Shown: positions 1 to 5,792 of the stretch, one piece after another
How positions within the stretch are numbered: position 1 is the stretch's first letter
Layout of the letters: each line of letters begins with the position of its first letter
Origin: Bacteroidales bacterium UBA1187
GTDB lineage: Bacteria > Bacteroidota > Bacteroidia > Bacteroidales > Paludibacteraceae
Assembly (NCBI GenBank): GCA_002309835.1
Contig: DBYL01000002.1
Coordinates: forward strand, 1,135-7,615
DNA length: 6,481 nt
Direction: 5' to 3'
Notes under the pieces: model-generated
The model's input: only the letters and a program-made list of their open reading frames with translations
Databases searched by the model: none
What the model was told of the DNA's origin: nothing
Translations under genes and position numbers: made by a program

Positions 1-390
1 CTGCGTCCTGCGGACGAAGTGGCGCTTGAGAAACTCGATGAGATCAAGGCGGCGAAGATCTGGAAGGACGGTAAGGTCAAGGAGTACCAGACCGAACTGA
101 CGGATGTCGTGCGCGAGTATATCGGTCGCCGCTTCGAGGTGCATAGCACCGAGAAGACCTCCGATGAGACGCTGCAGGCGATGAAACCGCTCATCGAGAA
201 AGACCTCTATTCGCGTCTCAAATCGATGCTCCAACTGGCGGACCTCGTGAAGTTCGCCAAGTGGCACACCACCCCGGATGAGAACGAACAGGCCCTCACC
301 ACCGCCTATGACTTTGTCAACGAGACGAAAATGGTCGAGAGTGAAGAGTCGGACCCGTCGGAAGCTAAAGAAGAGGAGGACTTAGTATGA
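1..390 (+). CDS. C-terminal part of membrane-associated protein encoded just upstream of batA (5' end outside window)
   Basis: The frame is open from the first base and ends at TGA 388-390, giving 129 visible residues. A GTG at 19 is not taken as the start, because the frame continues upstream and the protein motif already runs through it. The visible part is soluble and helical. It opens with an L-R-P-A-D-E-V-A-L-E-K-L stretch, then a G-K-x-K-E-Y-x-T-E-L-T-D-V-V-R-E-Y-I-G-R-R-F segment, and ends in a very acidic tail (about residues 110-128). This pattern matches the cytosolic tail of the single-pass protein that sits between the DUF58 gene and batA in Bacteroidota Bat operons, and it resembles the C-terminal tail of BatD. 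The stop overlaps the batA ATG (ATGA), which argues for translational coupling. The family assignment is from memory of the locus. The role is unknown, presumably in the Bat/MoxR membrane system. Confidence 0.75.
   Translation: MRPADEVALEKLDEIKAAKIWKDGKVKEYQTELTDVVREYIGRRFEVHSTEKTSDETLQAMKPLIEKDLYSRLKSMLQLADLVKFAKWHTTPDENEQALTTAYDFVNETKMVESEESDPSEAKEEEDLV
374..379 (+). promoter_or_regulatory. Candidate Shine-Dalgarno for batA
   Basis: AGGAGG lies 7 nt upstream of the batA ATG at 387, inside the acidic Glu codons of the preceding gene. It supports this start. Strong Shine-Dalgarno sites are uncommon in Bacteroidota, and the motif could simply result from consecutive Glu codons, so its use is uncertain. 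Confidence 0.4.
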
Positions 391-1373
391 CGTTTGCTAA
401 TCCCGGATATTTATTCCTGTTACTATTCCTGATACCCGTTATCGGATGGTATATCTACGAGTTGCGTAAGTCGGACGCCAGTGTCCAGATCTCGGACACC
501 TCTACACTCGCTGCGCAACCGAAAAGTTGGCGTATATGGCTTCTCCATGTACCTTTCGCCTTGCGCGTGGCGGTCATCACCTTATTATCTATCGCGCTGG
601 CGCGTCCGCAACTCACTAACCGCTGGTCGTCGGAGTCCACCGAAGGTATCGACATCATGATGGCGCTCGATATCTCGGGTACCATGCTGGCCGAAGACCT
701 GCGGCCGAACCGTCTGGAGGCGGCTAAACAAGTGGCATCGGACTTCGTCATCGCGCGTCCGAACGACCAGATAGGTCTCGTCGTCTTCGCCGGGGAGAGT
801 TTCACGCAATGCCCGCTGACTACCGACCATGCCGTGCTCGTCAACCTCTTCAAGTCCGTCGAATACGGAATGATAGAGGATGGTACAGCTATCGGTCTGG
901 GGCTCGCGAACGCCGTGAACCGCATGAAGGACAGCCAGACGAAATCGAAAGTCATCATCCTCCTCACCGATGGTTCGAATAACCGCGGAGATATCGATCC
1001 GCAGACGGCGGCAGAGATCGCCCGTACCTATGGCATCCGCGTGTACACCGTAGGTGTAGGTTCCTATGGTCAGACCCGCGTACCGGTGAATACGCCTATG
1101 GGACGCCAGTACGTGACCATGGATTCCGAGTTTGACGAGGGTACCCTTCGCCGGATTGCAGAGACCACCGGAGGCCAGTATTTCCGTGCCACGGATAATG
1201 GCAGTCTGAAGAGCATCTACGAGCAGATAGACCAACTGGAGAAGACCAAGTTGCGCGTACGCGAGTACTCCAAGCATACAGAGAACTTCGCGCCCTTCCT
1301 CTTCACCGCCCTACTCTGCCTCTTATTAGAGATTATTTTGAGGTATTTCGTATTACGTACAATTAGTAACTGA
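387..1373 (+). CDS. batA: BatA, membrane-anchored VWA domain protein of the aerotolerance operon
   Basis: This 328-residue protein has the standard BatA layout. Two N-terminal membrane helices lie at about residues 6-24 and 54-72, a VWA domain follows at about 88-285, and a C-terminal helix lies at about 301-323. The metal-ion-dependent adhesion site (MIDAS) is visible as D95-x-S97-x-T99, T167 and D195 (in L-L-T-D-G). The second Ser of the usual DxSxS is Thr here, which still offers a hydroxyl. The VWA domain should face the periplasm and bind a partner through a divalent metal. Bat proteins were described in Bacteroides as aiding aerotolerance, and the family is linked to MoxR ATPases, but the biochemical activity is not known. 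The ATG overlaps the upstream stop and an AGGAGG lies 7 nt before it. batB follows after 1 nt and is a clear paralog. Confidence 0.95.
   Translation: MTFANPGYLFLLLFLIPVIGWYIYELRKSDASVQISDTSTLAAQPKSWRIWLLHVPFALRVAVITLLSIALARPQLTNRWSSESTEGIDIMMALDISGTMLAEDLRPNRLEAAKQVASDFVIARPNDQIGLVVFAGESFTQCPLTTDHAVLVNLFKSVEYGMIEDGTAIGLGLANAVNRMKDSQTKSKVIILLTDGSNNRGDIDPQTAAEIARTYGIRVYTVGVGSYGQTRVPVNTPMGRQYVTMDSEFDEGTLRRIAETTGGQYFRATDNGSLKSIYEQIDQLEKTKLRVREYSKHTENFAPFLFTALLCLLLEIILRYFVLRTISN
412..435 (+). repeat. 12-nt tandem duplication in the first membrane helix of BatA
   Basis: Two adjacent 12-nt units, TATTCCTGTTAC and TATTCCTGATAC, differ at one base. The period is a multiple of three, so the repeat is in frame and encodes two near-identical hydrophobic tetrads in the first membrane helix (about residues 9-17). 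It may be chance from Leu/Phe-rich coding. It is listed because other short tandem arrays occur in this locus. Confidence 0.5.
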
Positions 1374-1374
1374 T

Positions 1375-2400
1375 ATGTTCCGCTTTGCTAATATAGAACT
1401 CTTATGGCTGTTACTCACGATCCCTGTTTTTGTAGCAGCCTATATATGGTACACTTTTCGTAAGCGCCGCCAGTTGGAACAGTTCGGAGACCCCGAACTG
1501 ATGGAGCAACTCATGCCGAATGCATCGCGTCAGCGACCGGCTATCAAGTTCTCTATCCTCATGGTGGCCCTCGCCTTACTCATCATCGCCGCCGCTCGTC
1601 CGCAGTTCGGTCAGTCCGAGCGCACCGAGAAACGTCAAGGTATAGAAGCCATCGTCGCGCTGGATATATCCAACTCCATGCTGGCGGAGGATGTAGCGCC
1701 GAACCGTCTGGACCGTGCGAAACAGATGCTCAGCAAACTCATGGATAACATGGTGGATGATAAGGTCGGACTCGTCGTCTTCGCCGGCGATGCCTTCGTC
1801 CAACTGCCTATCACCTGCGATTACGTGTCCGCGAAGATGTTCCTCAATTCTATCAAACCCGAGTTGATTAAGACCCAAGGAACGGCTATCGGTCAGGCGC
1901 TCGCCACCTCTATCCGTTGTTTCGGTGAGCAGTCCGACGCCAGCCGTGCGATCATCCTCATCACCGATGGTGAGAACCATGAGGACGATGCCGTAGCTGT
2001 AGCGCGCCGCGCGAAAGAAGAAGGAATCCAGGTGCTCGTCGTAGGTATCGGTAAACCCGAGGGCTCACCTATCCCAATGCCCGGCACGAATAACTTCCGC
2101 AAGGACCGCGAAGGGAATGTCGTCGTCAGCCGTCTGAACGAAGAGATGTGTCGCGAGATCGCGCAAGCCGGAGGAGGTATATACGTCCGTTGCGATAATA
2201 CCAATACCGCCACCAAGGCCATCCAGAAAGAACTCGATAAACTCGCTACCCAAGAGATAGAGACGCAGGTCTATACCGACTATAACGAGCAGTTCCAAAG
2301 CTTTGCTTTGATTGCCCTCCTGCTTCTCGTCATCGACTTCTTTATCTTTAATCGTAAGAACAAAGCGCTCACCCGCTTAGATATATTTGGAGAGAAATGA
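1375..2400 (+). CDS. batB: BatB, membrane-anchored VWA domain protein of the aerotolerance operon
   Basis: This 341-residue paralog of BatA has the same topology: membrane helices at about residues 8-26, 57-74 and 306-325, with a VWA domain at about 90-295 between the second and third. The MIDAS is complete and canonical: D97-x-S99-x-S101, T170 and D198 (I-T-D-G-E-N-H). A-A-R-P-Q-F just after the second helix matches A-R-P-Q-L in BatA, confirming the paralogy. The VWA domain should be periplasmic and bind a partner through a divalent metal, probably in one complex with BatA. The ATG lies 1 nt after the batA stop with no clear Shine-Dalgarno, so translation probably depends on ribosomes leaving batA. 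The TGA overlaps the batC ATG. No truncation or frameshift is seen. Confidence 0.95.
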   Translation: MFRFANIELLWLLLTIPVFVAAYIWYTFRKRRQLEQFGDPELMEQLMPNASRQRPAIKFSILMVALALLIIAAARPQFGQSERTEKRQGIEAIVALDISNSMLAEDVAPNRLDRAKQMLSKLMDNMVDDKVGLVVFAGDAFVQLPITCDYVSAKMFLNSIKPELIKTQGTAIGQALATSIRCFGEQSDASRAIILITDGENHEDDAVAVARRAKEEGIQVLVVGIGKPEGSPIPMPGTNNFRKDREGNVVVSRLNEEMCREIAQAGGGIYVRCDNTNTATKAIQKELDKLATQEIETQVYTDYNEQFQSFALIALLLLVIDFFIFNRKNKALTRLDIFGEK

Positions 2401-3113
2401 GAAAACTTATAACAATATTGTCTTTACTCCTTATTCCTTATTCCTTACTCTTTGCGCAAAAGGAAGCCTCCGACGTGCGCCGTGGTAACCGTGAGTACAA
2501 GAAGCAGAACTTCACCGAAGCGGAAGTCAACTACCGCCGTGGGCTGGAGAAGAATAAGAATGGTTACGAAGCGCATTATAATTTAGGCGATGCGCTCTAT
2601 CGTCAAGATAAATACGCCGATGCGCAGGCGGAGTTTGAGACGGCTGCGAAGATGTTGGATCCCAAGGCCGATAAGGAGCGCTATGCGAAAGCGATGCATA
2701 ATATCGGTAACTGCTCTTTTGCCCAGCAGCAGTACGACAAAGCCGTGGCAGCGTACCAGCAGTCTTTGCGGGCGAACCCCAAAGATAATGAGACGCGTTA
2801 CAACTTAGTCAAGGCCATGGAGATGCTCCAACAGCAACAACAGCAGCAACAGCAAAACCAACAGAACCAAGACCAGCAAAATCAAGATCAGCAAAATCAA
2901 GATCAGCAGCAACAAGAGCAACAACAGCAGCAAGATCAACAAGATCAAGATCAGCAGAACCAAGACCAGCAGCAAGAGCAAGAACAGCAAGATCAGATGG
3001 ATAAAGAGACGGCAGAGCAGATCCTGCAGGCCCTGGAGCAAGACGAACAAGACACCCAGGAGAAACTCCAACGCCAGCAAGGTAAGAAACGTCGTGTAGA
3101 AAAAGAATGGTAG
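2397..3113 (+). CDS. batC: BatC, secreted TPR protein with Gln-rich linker
   Basis: This 238-residue protein has an N-terminal signal peptide (about residues 1-20, cleavage likely after L-L-F-A). TPR-type helical repeats follow at about 24-57, 58-86 and 97-130, with hallmarks such as A-x-Y-N-L-G-D-A-L-Y and A-x-x-A-Y-x-x-S-L-x-x-N-P. Residues 145-200 are almost only Gln, Asn, Asp and Glu and should be disordered. The C-terminus (about 201-238) is a conserved-looking charged tail, with K-K-R-R-V-E-K immediately before a final Glu-Trp, typical of BatC in Bacteroidota. TPRs suggest a periplasmic scaffold for BatA, BatB, BatD or BatE. The ATG overlaps the batB stop (ATGA), and GGAGAG sits close upstream. 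The signal peptide is encoded by a heptanucleotide tandem array. The stop is followed by 62 nt before batD, the widest gap in the operon. Confidence 0.93.
   Translation: MRKLITILSLLLIPYSLLFAQKEASDVRRGNREYKKQNFTEAEVNYRRGLEKNKNGYEAHYNLGDALYRQDKYADAQAEFETAAKMLDPKADKERYAKAMHNIGNCSFAQQQYDKAVAAYQQSLRANPKDNETRYNLVKAMEMLQQQQQQQQQNQQNQDQQNQDQQNQDQQQQEQQQQQDQQDQDQQNQDQQQEQEQQDQMDKETAEQILQALEQDEQDTQEKLQRQQGKKRRVEKEW
2422..2449 (+). repeat. Heptanucleotide tandem array in batC signal peptide
   Basis: Four consecutive 7-nt units follow the consensus CCTTATT (the first reads CTTTACT, the last CCTTACT), and a degenerate fifth (CTTTGCG) continues to 2456. They encode the hydrophobic core of the signal peptide, L-L-L-I-P-Y-S-L-L. 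The period is not a multiple of three, so successive units are read in different frames. Confidence 0.8.
2830..3000 (+). repeat. Gln-rich low-complexity coding repeat in batC
   Basis: CAA/CAG codons with interspersed AAC/AAT, GAC/GAT and GAG encode residues 145-200 of BatC. Within it, three tandem 15-nt units at 2862-2906 each encode Q-N-Q-D-Q. The second and third are identical (CAAAATCAAGATCAG), which points to recent duplication. A fourth similar stretch lies near 2952-2970. Confidence 0.85.
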
Positions 3114-3175
3114 TCGCGTTCGGCAACACTCCGTTGGTTTGTTCCGGGGGCCCCATTAAAGATAAATACAGTCAT
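3114..3175 (+). other. batC-batD intergenic segment, G+C-rich, possible dispersed repeat
   Basis: This is the only sizeable gap in the operon. The first 40 nt or so are G+C-rich and include the perfect palindrome GGGGCCCC (about 3148-3155). The last 20 nt before the batD ATG are A+T-rich, as is usual for Bacteroidota translation starts. No stem-loop plus T-run terminator and no TTTG/TAnnTTTG promoter pair was found. It may hold an mRNA processing or stability element, or a copy of a small intergenic repeat, but nothing in this window proves either. Confidence 0.35.
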
Positions 3176-5038
3176 ATGAAGTATAAATTATCTATAGTTA
3201 TTTTATGTCTCGGCATGGCCTTAGCGGGCTTTGCCGAAGACGTTGTTTTTAAGGCTCATGCGCCGAGCCAAGTCATCGTAGGTCGCCCCTTCCAGTTGAC
3301 CTATTCGGTCAACCAGCGCAGTCGTGATCTGCGGGCACCGGAGTTTACGGACTTCGATTATCTCGCCGGTCCGTACACCTCCACGAGCAGTAGCACCTCT
3401 TTCGTCAATGGTCATCGTACCTCGTCGTTTGAGCAGACCTACACCTACACCCTCATGGCGCGTACGCCGGGTACCTTCACTATTGCTCCGGCGACGGTCA
3501 AGGTCGATGGCGAGAGTGTGCAGTCCAATGGCGTGCGCATCACCGTCCTCCCCGAGGATGAGGTTGTCCCCGATGAAACGGGGAAAACCCCAGACGGAAA
3601 GGGGCAACGCGCTCAGTCCTCTCAGTCCTCCCAAGCCGGTCAAGTGTCTAACGAGAACAACATTTTCGTCCGCACCATCGCTTCCAAGACGCGCGTGCAC
3701 GAGCAGGAAGCGCTCATGATCACGTATAAGTTGTATTTCGCGAATGTGGACGTCGCGCAACTGACGAATAACACGAAGTTACCGGAGTTCACGGGTTTCC
3801 TCAAGCAGGATCTCGAGCAAGGAGAAATACAGACCCAACTGGAGCATTATAATGGTCGTAACTACCAGACCGCAGTGCTCTATCGCACCATCCTTTACCC
3901 GCAGCACTCGGGGGACATCACTATCGAGCCCGCTAAGTTTGAAGCCGTGCTGCGCGTACAGACCCAGCAACGCGTGCGCTCCATCTTTGATGATTTCTTC
4001 GGGTCCTACACGAATGTCACGAAGATGCTTACTGCGCCCGGGGCTACTATCCATGTGTCGGCACTGCCGAGCGGCAAGCCTGCCGGTTTCAGTGGTGGCG
4101 TAGGTAAGTTCACCATGACGCCTTCTATCTCGCAGACCGAGGTACTGACCAATGATGCAGTGACTATCAAGATTGATATCTCCGGTGCGGGAAATATGAA
4201 ACTCGTCAAGACGCCTTCCGTCGATTGGCCCGAAGGCTTTGAACCCTACGACCCGAAGGTAACCAATAATTTCAATACCACTACCGCCGGTGTCAGTGGC
4301 ACCAAGTCCATCGAGTACCTTGCTATCCCGCGCAGCGCAGGAGACTACACCATCCCGGCGATCACCTTCAGCTATTTCGATATCGAGGATAAAGCCTACC
4401 GCACCCTCGCTACACCCGAATACACCATCCATGTAAAACGCGGTTCAGGTGACGCATCCGTCACCTCCGCAGAGGACAAAGGAGCGGTCTATTACGCCCA
4501 GAAAGAGGACATCAAGCAACTCGGCACCGACATTCGGTATATTGACACCAAGCCGCTGAAAGCGAGTGCCTCTCATCCTCTCACCCTCTCATCCTATCAC
4601 CTATTATGGCTCTGGTACGCCGTACCGGCCCTTATCGCCCTTATCCTCCTCATTGTCCTGCGTAAGCAGATCAAGGAGAACGCAGATATCACGCGGGTTC
4701 GGTATAAACGTGCGAATAAGGTGGCGCAGAAGCGTCTCAAAGCCGCAGCGGCAGCCCTCAAGGCCGGCAATAAAGATGCCTTCTATGCGGCTATCGAACA
4801 GGCGGCTTGGACCTACCTCTCCGATCGTCTGTCTATCCCGACAGCAGAGCTCAATAAGGATAATATCGCAGCCCTGCTGCAGCAGAAAGGCGTCAGTGAG
4901 GCCCTTATCGCCGATGTCAAGAATGTACTCTCTACGGCGGAGTTCGCGCGTTATGCGCCCTCTACCGACCATGCGATGGATGACCTCTACCGCGATACCA
5001 CCACTTTGATTAATAACTTAGAGAACGAAAAGATATGA
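3176..5038 (+). CDS. batD: BatD, membrane-anchored envelope protein of the aerotolerance operon
   Basis: This is a 620-residue protein when started at ATG 3176. An in-frame ATG at 3107 would add 23 polar residues ahead of an obvious signal peptide (M-K-Y-K-L-S-I-V-I-L to about residue 20) and would overlap batC, so 3176 is preferred. After the signal peptide come beta-rich domains at about residues 21-125 and 160-300, separated by a Gly/Ser/Gln-rich linker (130-158), then a further domain at about 305-420. That domain carries the BatD-type motifs F-S-G-G-V-G-K-F, I-S-G-A-G-N-M-K-L, E-P-Y-D-P-K-V and I-P-R-S-A-G-D-Y-T-I-P. One membrane helix lies at about 474-496, and a cytosolic helical domain at about 500-618. 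The layout places the bulk in the periplasm, likely contacting the VWA domains. The TGA overlaps the batE ATG. The biochemical role is unknown. Confidence 0.93.
   Translation: MKYKLSIVILCLGMALAGFAEDVVFKAHAPSQVIVGRPFQLTYSVNQRSRDLRAPEFTDFDYLAGPYTSTSSSTSFVNGHRTSSFEQTYTYTLMARTPGTFTIAPATVKVDGESVQSNGVRITVLPEDEVVPDETGKTPDGKGQRAQSSQSSQAGQVSNENNIFVRTIASKTRVHEQEALMITYKLYFANVDVAQLTNNTKLPEFTGFLKQDLEQGEIQTQLEHYNGRNYQTAVLYRTILYPQHSGDITIEPAKFEAVLRVQTQQRVRSIFDDFFGSYTNVTKMLTAPGATIHVSALPSGKPAGFSGGVGKFTMTPSISQTEVLTNDAVTIKIDISGAGNMKLVKTPSVDWPEGFEPYDPKVTNNFNTTTAGVSGTKSIEYLAIPRSAGDYTIPAITFSYFDIEDKAYRTLATPEYTIHVKRGSGDASVTSAEDKGAVYYAQKEDIKQLGTDIRYIDTKPLKASASHPLTLSSYHLLWLWYAVPALIALILLIVLRKQIKENADITRVRYKRANKVAQKRLKAAAAALKAGNKDAFYAAIEQAAWTYLSDRLSIPTAELNKDNIAALLQQKGVSEALIADVKNVLSTAEFARYAPSTDHAMDDLYRDTTTLINNLENEKI
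3612..3629 (+). repeat. 9-nt tandem duplication in BatD linker
   Basis: Two perfect copies of CTCAGTCCT encode a Ser-Ser-Gln repeat in the flexible linker at about residues 146-153, between the first two envelope domains. The period keeps the frame. It is short and could be chance, but it sits in the least constrained part of the protein. Confidence 0.55.
4569..4600 (+). repeat. Octanucleotide tandem array in batD juxtamembrane segment
   Basis: Four consecutive 8-nt units follow the consensus CCTCTCAT, with the last base alternating T and C and one A in the fourth unit. They encode the segment A-S-H-P-L-T-L-S-S-Y-H just before the membrane helix of BatD (about residues 465-475). The strand is C/T-only apart from one or two A per unit, unlike the surrounding codons. 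Confidence 0.75.
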
Positions 5039-5781
5039 GACGTTATATAGCATTATTGCTTCTTTTTACACTGTACACCTTACACTGTACACCTTTATTG
5101 GCCCAGGATTTCGACGCCGCGAACGCTGCCTATGCCGAAGGCCGATATGACGACGCCGCCACGATCTATGAAGCCTTGCTGGCCGAGGCACCGGATGCCG
5201 TGCTCTATTATAATTTAGGCAACGCGCAGTTCAAGCGTGGCGAGTTAGCGCAAGCCATCCTCAACTACGAGCGTGCGCTGCGTCTGCAGCCGAACAACAA
5301 GGATGCGCAATACAACCTTGCTTTTGCGCAGTCTCGCATCACGGATAATATCGTTGAGCAGGATTTCTTCCTCTCTGCCTGGGCGCGGACGGTGCGCAAC
5401 CAACTCCGCGAGTCCACTTGGACCATCCTCTCTATCTGTCTCTTTATCTTGGCGCTGGTAGGCTTGTTGCTCTTCCTCTTAGGTCGCGAACCGTGGTTGC
5501 GCAAAACGGCTTTTCATATCGCTTGGATAGCCCTTCTCTTCTCGCTTATCGCGGGTCTTAATGCCCTCTCGTTGCATAAGCGTGACACGCTCCGTAATGA
5601 AGCGATCATCACGCAAGGTGTCGTCAATGCCAAGTCCTCTCCGGACCGTTCGGGCACGGACCTCTTCACCATCCATGAAGGCACCAAGGTCATTATCCGC
5701 GAGACGCTTGGCGAGTGGATGAATATCCGCGTAGGCGGCAATGAAGGGTGGATACGATCTCAGAATTTAGAACGCATTTAA
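5035..5781 (+). CDS. batE: BatE, TPR and SH3-like membrane protein of the aerotolerance operon
   Basis: This 248-residue protein has a signal peptide (about residues 1-23, L-L-A before Q24). Two TPR motifs follow at about 24-56 and 57-90, with Y-Y-N-L-G-N-A-Q-F-K-R-G and A-I-L-N-Y-E-R-A-L-R-L-x-P-N as clear hallmarks. Two membrane helices lie at about 129-149 and 157-178, and a C-terminal SH3b-type beta domain at about 188-248 (S-P-D-R-S-G-T, H-E-G-T-K-V, G-E-W-M-N-I-R-V, G-W-I). This is the usual BatE architecture, with TPR and SH3b parts both expected on the periplasmic side. It probably helps assemble BatA-BatD, and SH3b domains sometimes bind peptidoglycan or peptides. The ATG overlaps the batD stop. 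C18 is not in a convincing lipobox. The signal peptide is encoded by a tandem heptanucleotide array. Confidence 0.93.
   Translation: MRRYIALLLLFTLYTLHCTPLLAQDFDAANAAYAEGRYDDAATIYEALLAEAPDAVLYYNLGNAQFKRGELAQAILNYERALRLQPNNKDAQYNLAFAQSRITDNIVEQDFFLSAWARTVRNQLRESTWTILSICLFILALVGLLLFLLGREPWLRKTAFHIAWIALLFSLIAGLNALSLHKRDTLRNEAIITQGVVNAKSSPDRSGTDLFTIHEGTKVIIRETLGEWMNIRVGGNEGWIRSQNLERI
5066..5093 (+). repeat. Heptanucleotide (14-nt doubled) tandem array in batE signal peptide
   Basis: Two perfect adjacent copies of the 14-mer TTACACTGTACACC are present. Each 14-mer is itself two related heptamers (TTACACT and GTACACC) sharing TACAC. The array encodes L-Y-T-L-H-C-T-P of the signal peptide. Neither 7 nor 14 is a multiple of three, so the two identical DNA copies are read as different peptides. 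Confidence 0.85.
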
Positions 5782-5792
5782 TACATCTCATT

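Noticed and set aside
19..21. GTG at 19 as start of the first gene
   Set aside because: The frame is open upstream to the window edge and conserved-looking sequence precedes it, so the gene simply enters the window from the left.
585..1277. Long open frame on the minus strand across batA
   Set aside because: It lies fully inside batA, has no recognisable domains, and is explained by the codon use of the sense gene. The same holds for minus-strand frames at 455-967, 1576-1980, 3221-3760 and 3779-4432.
2805..3080. Minus-strand frame encoding a Leu/Val/Ile-only hydrophobic protein
   Set aside because: It is the reverse complement of the Gln/Asp-rich tract of batC (CAG/CAA read as CTG/TTG), so its hydrophobicity is an artefact.
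3148..3155. GGGGCCCC as a terminator stem
   Set aside because: There is no loop and no following T-run, and the operon continues downstream.
3107..3175. Alternative upstream ATG for batD at 3107
   Set aside because: It would put 23 polar residues ahead of a clear signal peptide and overlap batC by 7 nt. ATG 3176 begins the signal peptide directly.
5086..5091. BatE as a lipoprotein through Cys18
   Set aside because: The residues before the Cys (T-L-H) do not fit a lipobox, and a normal signal peptidase site follows at L-L-A.
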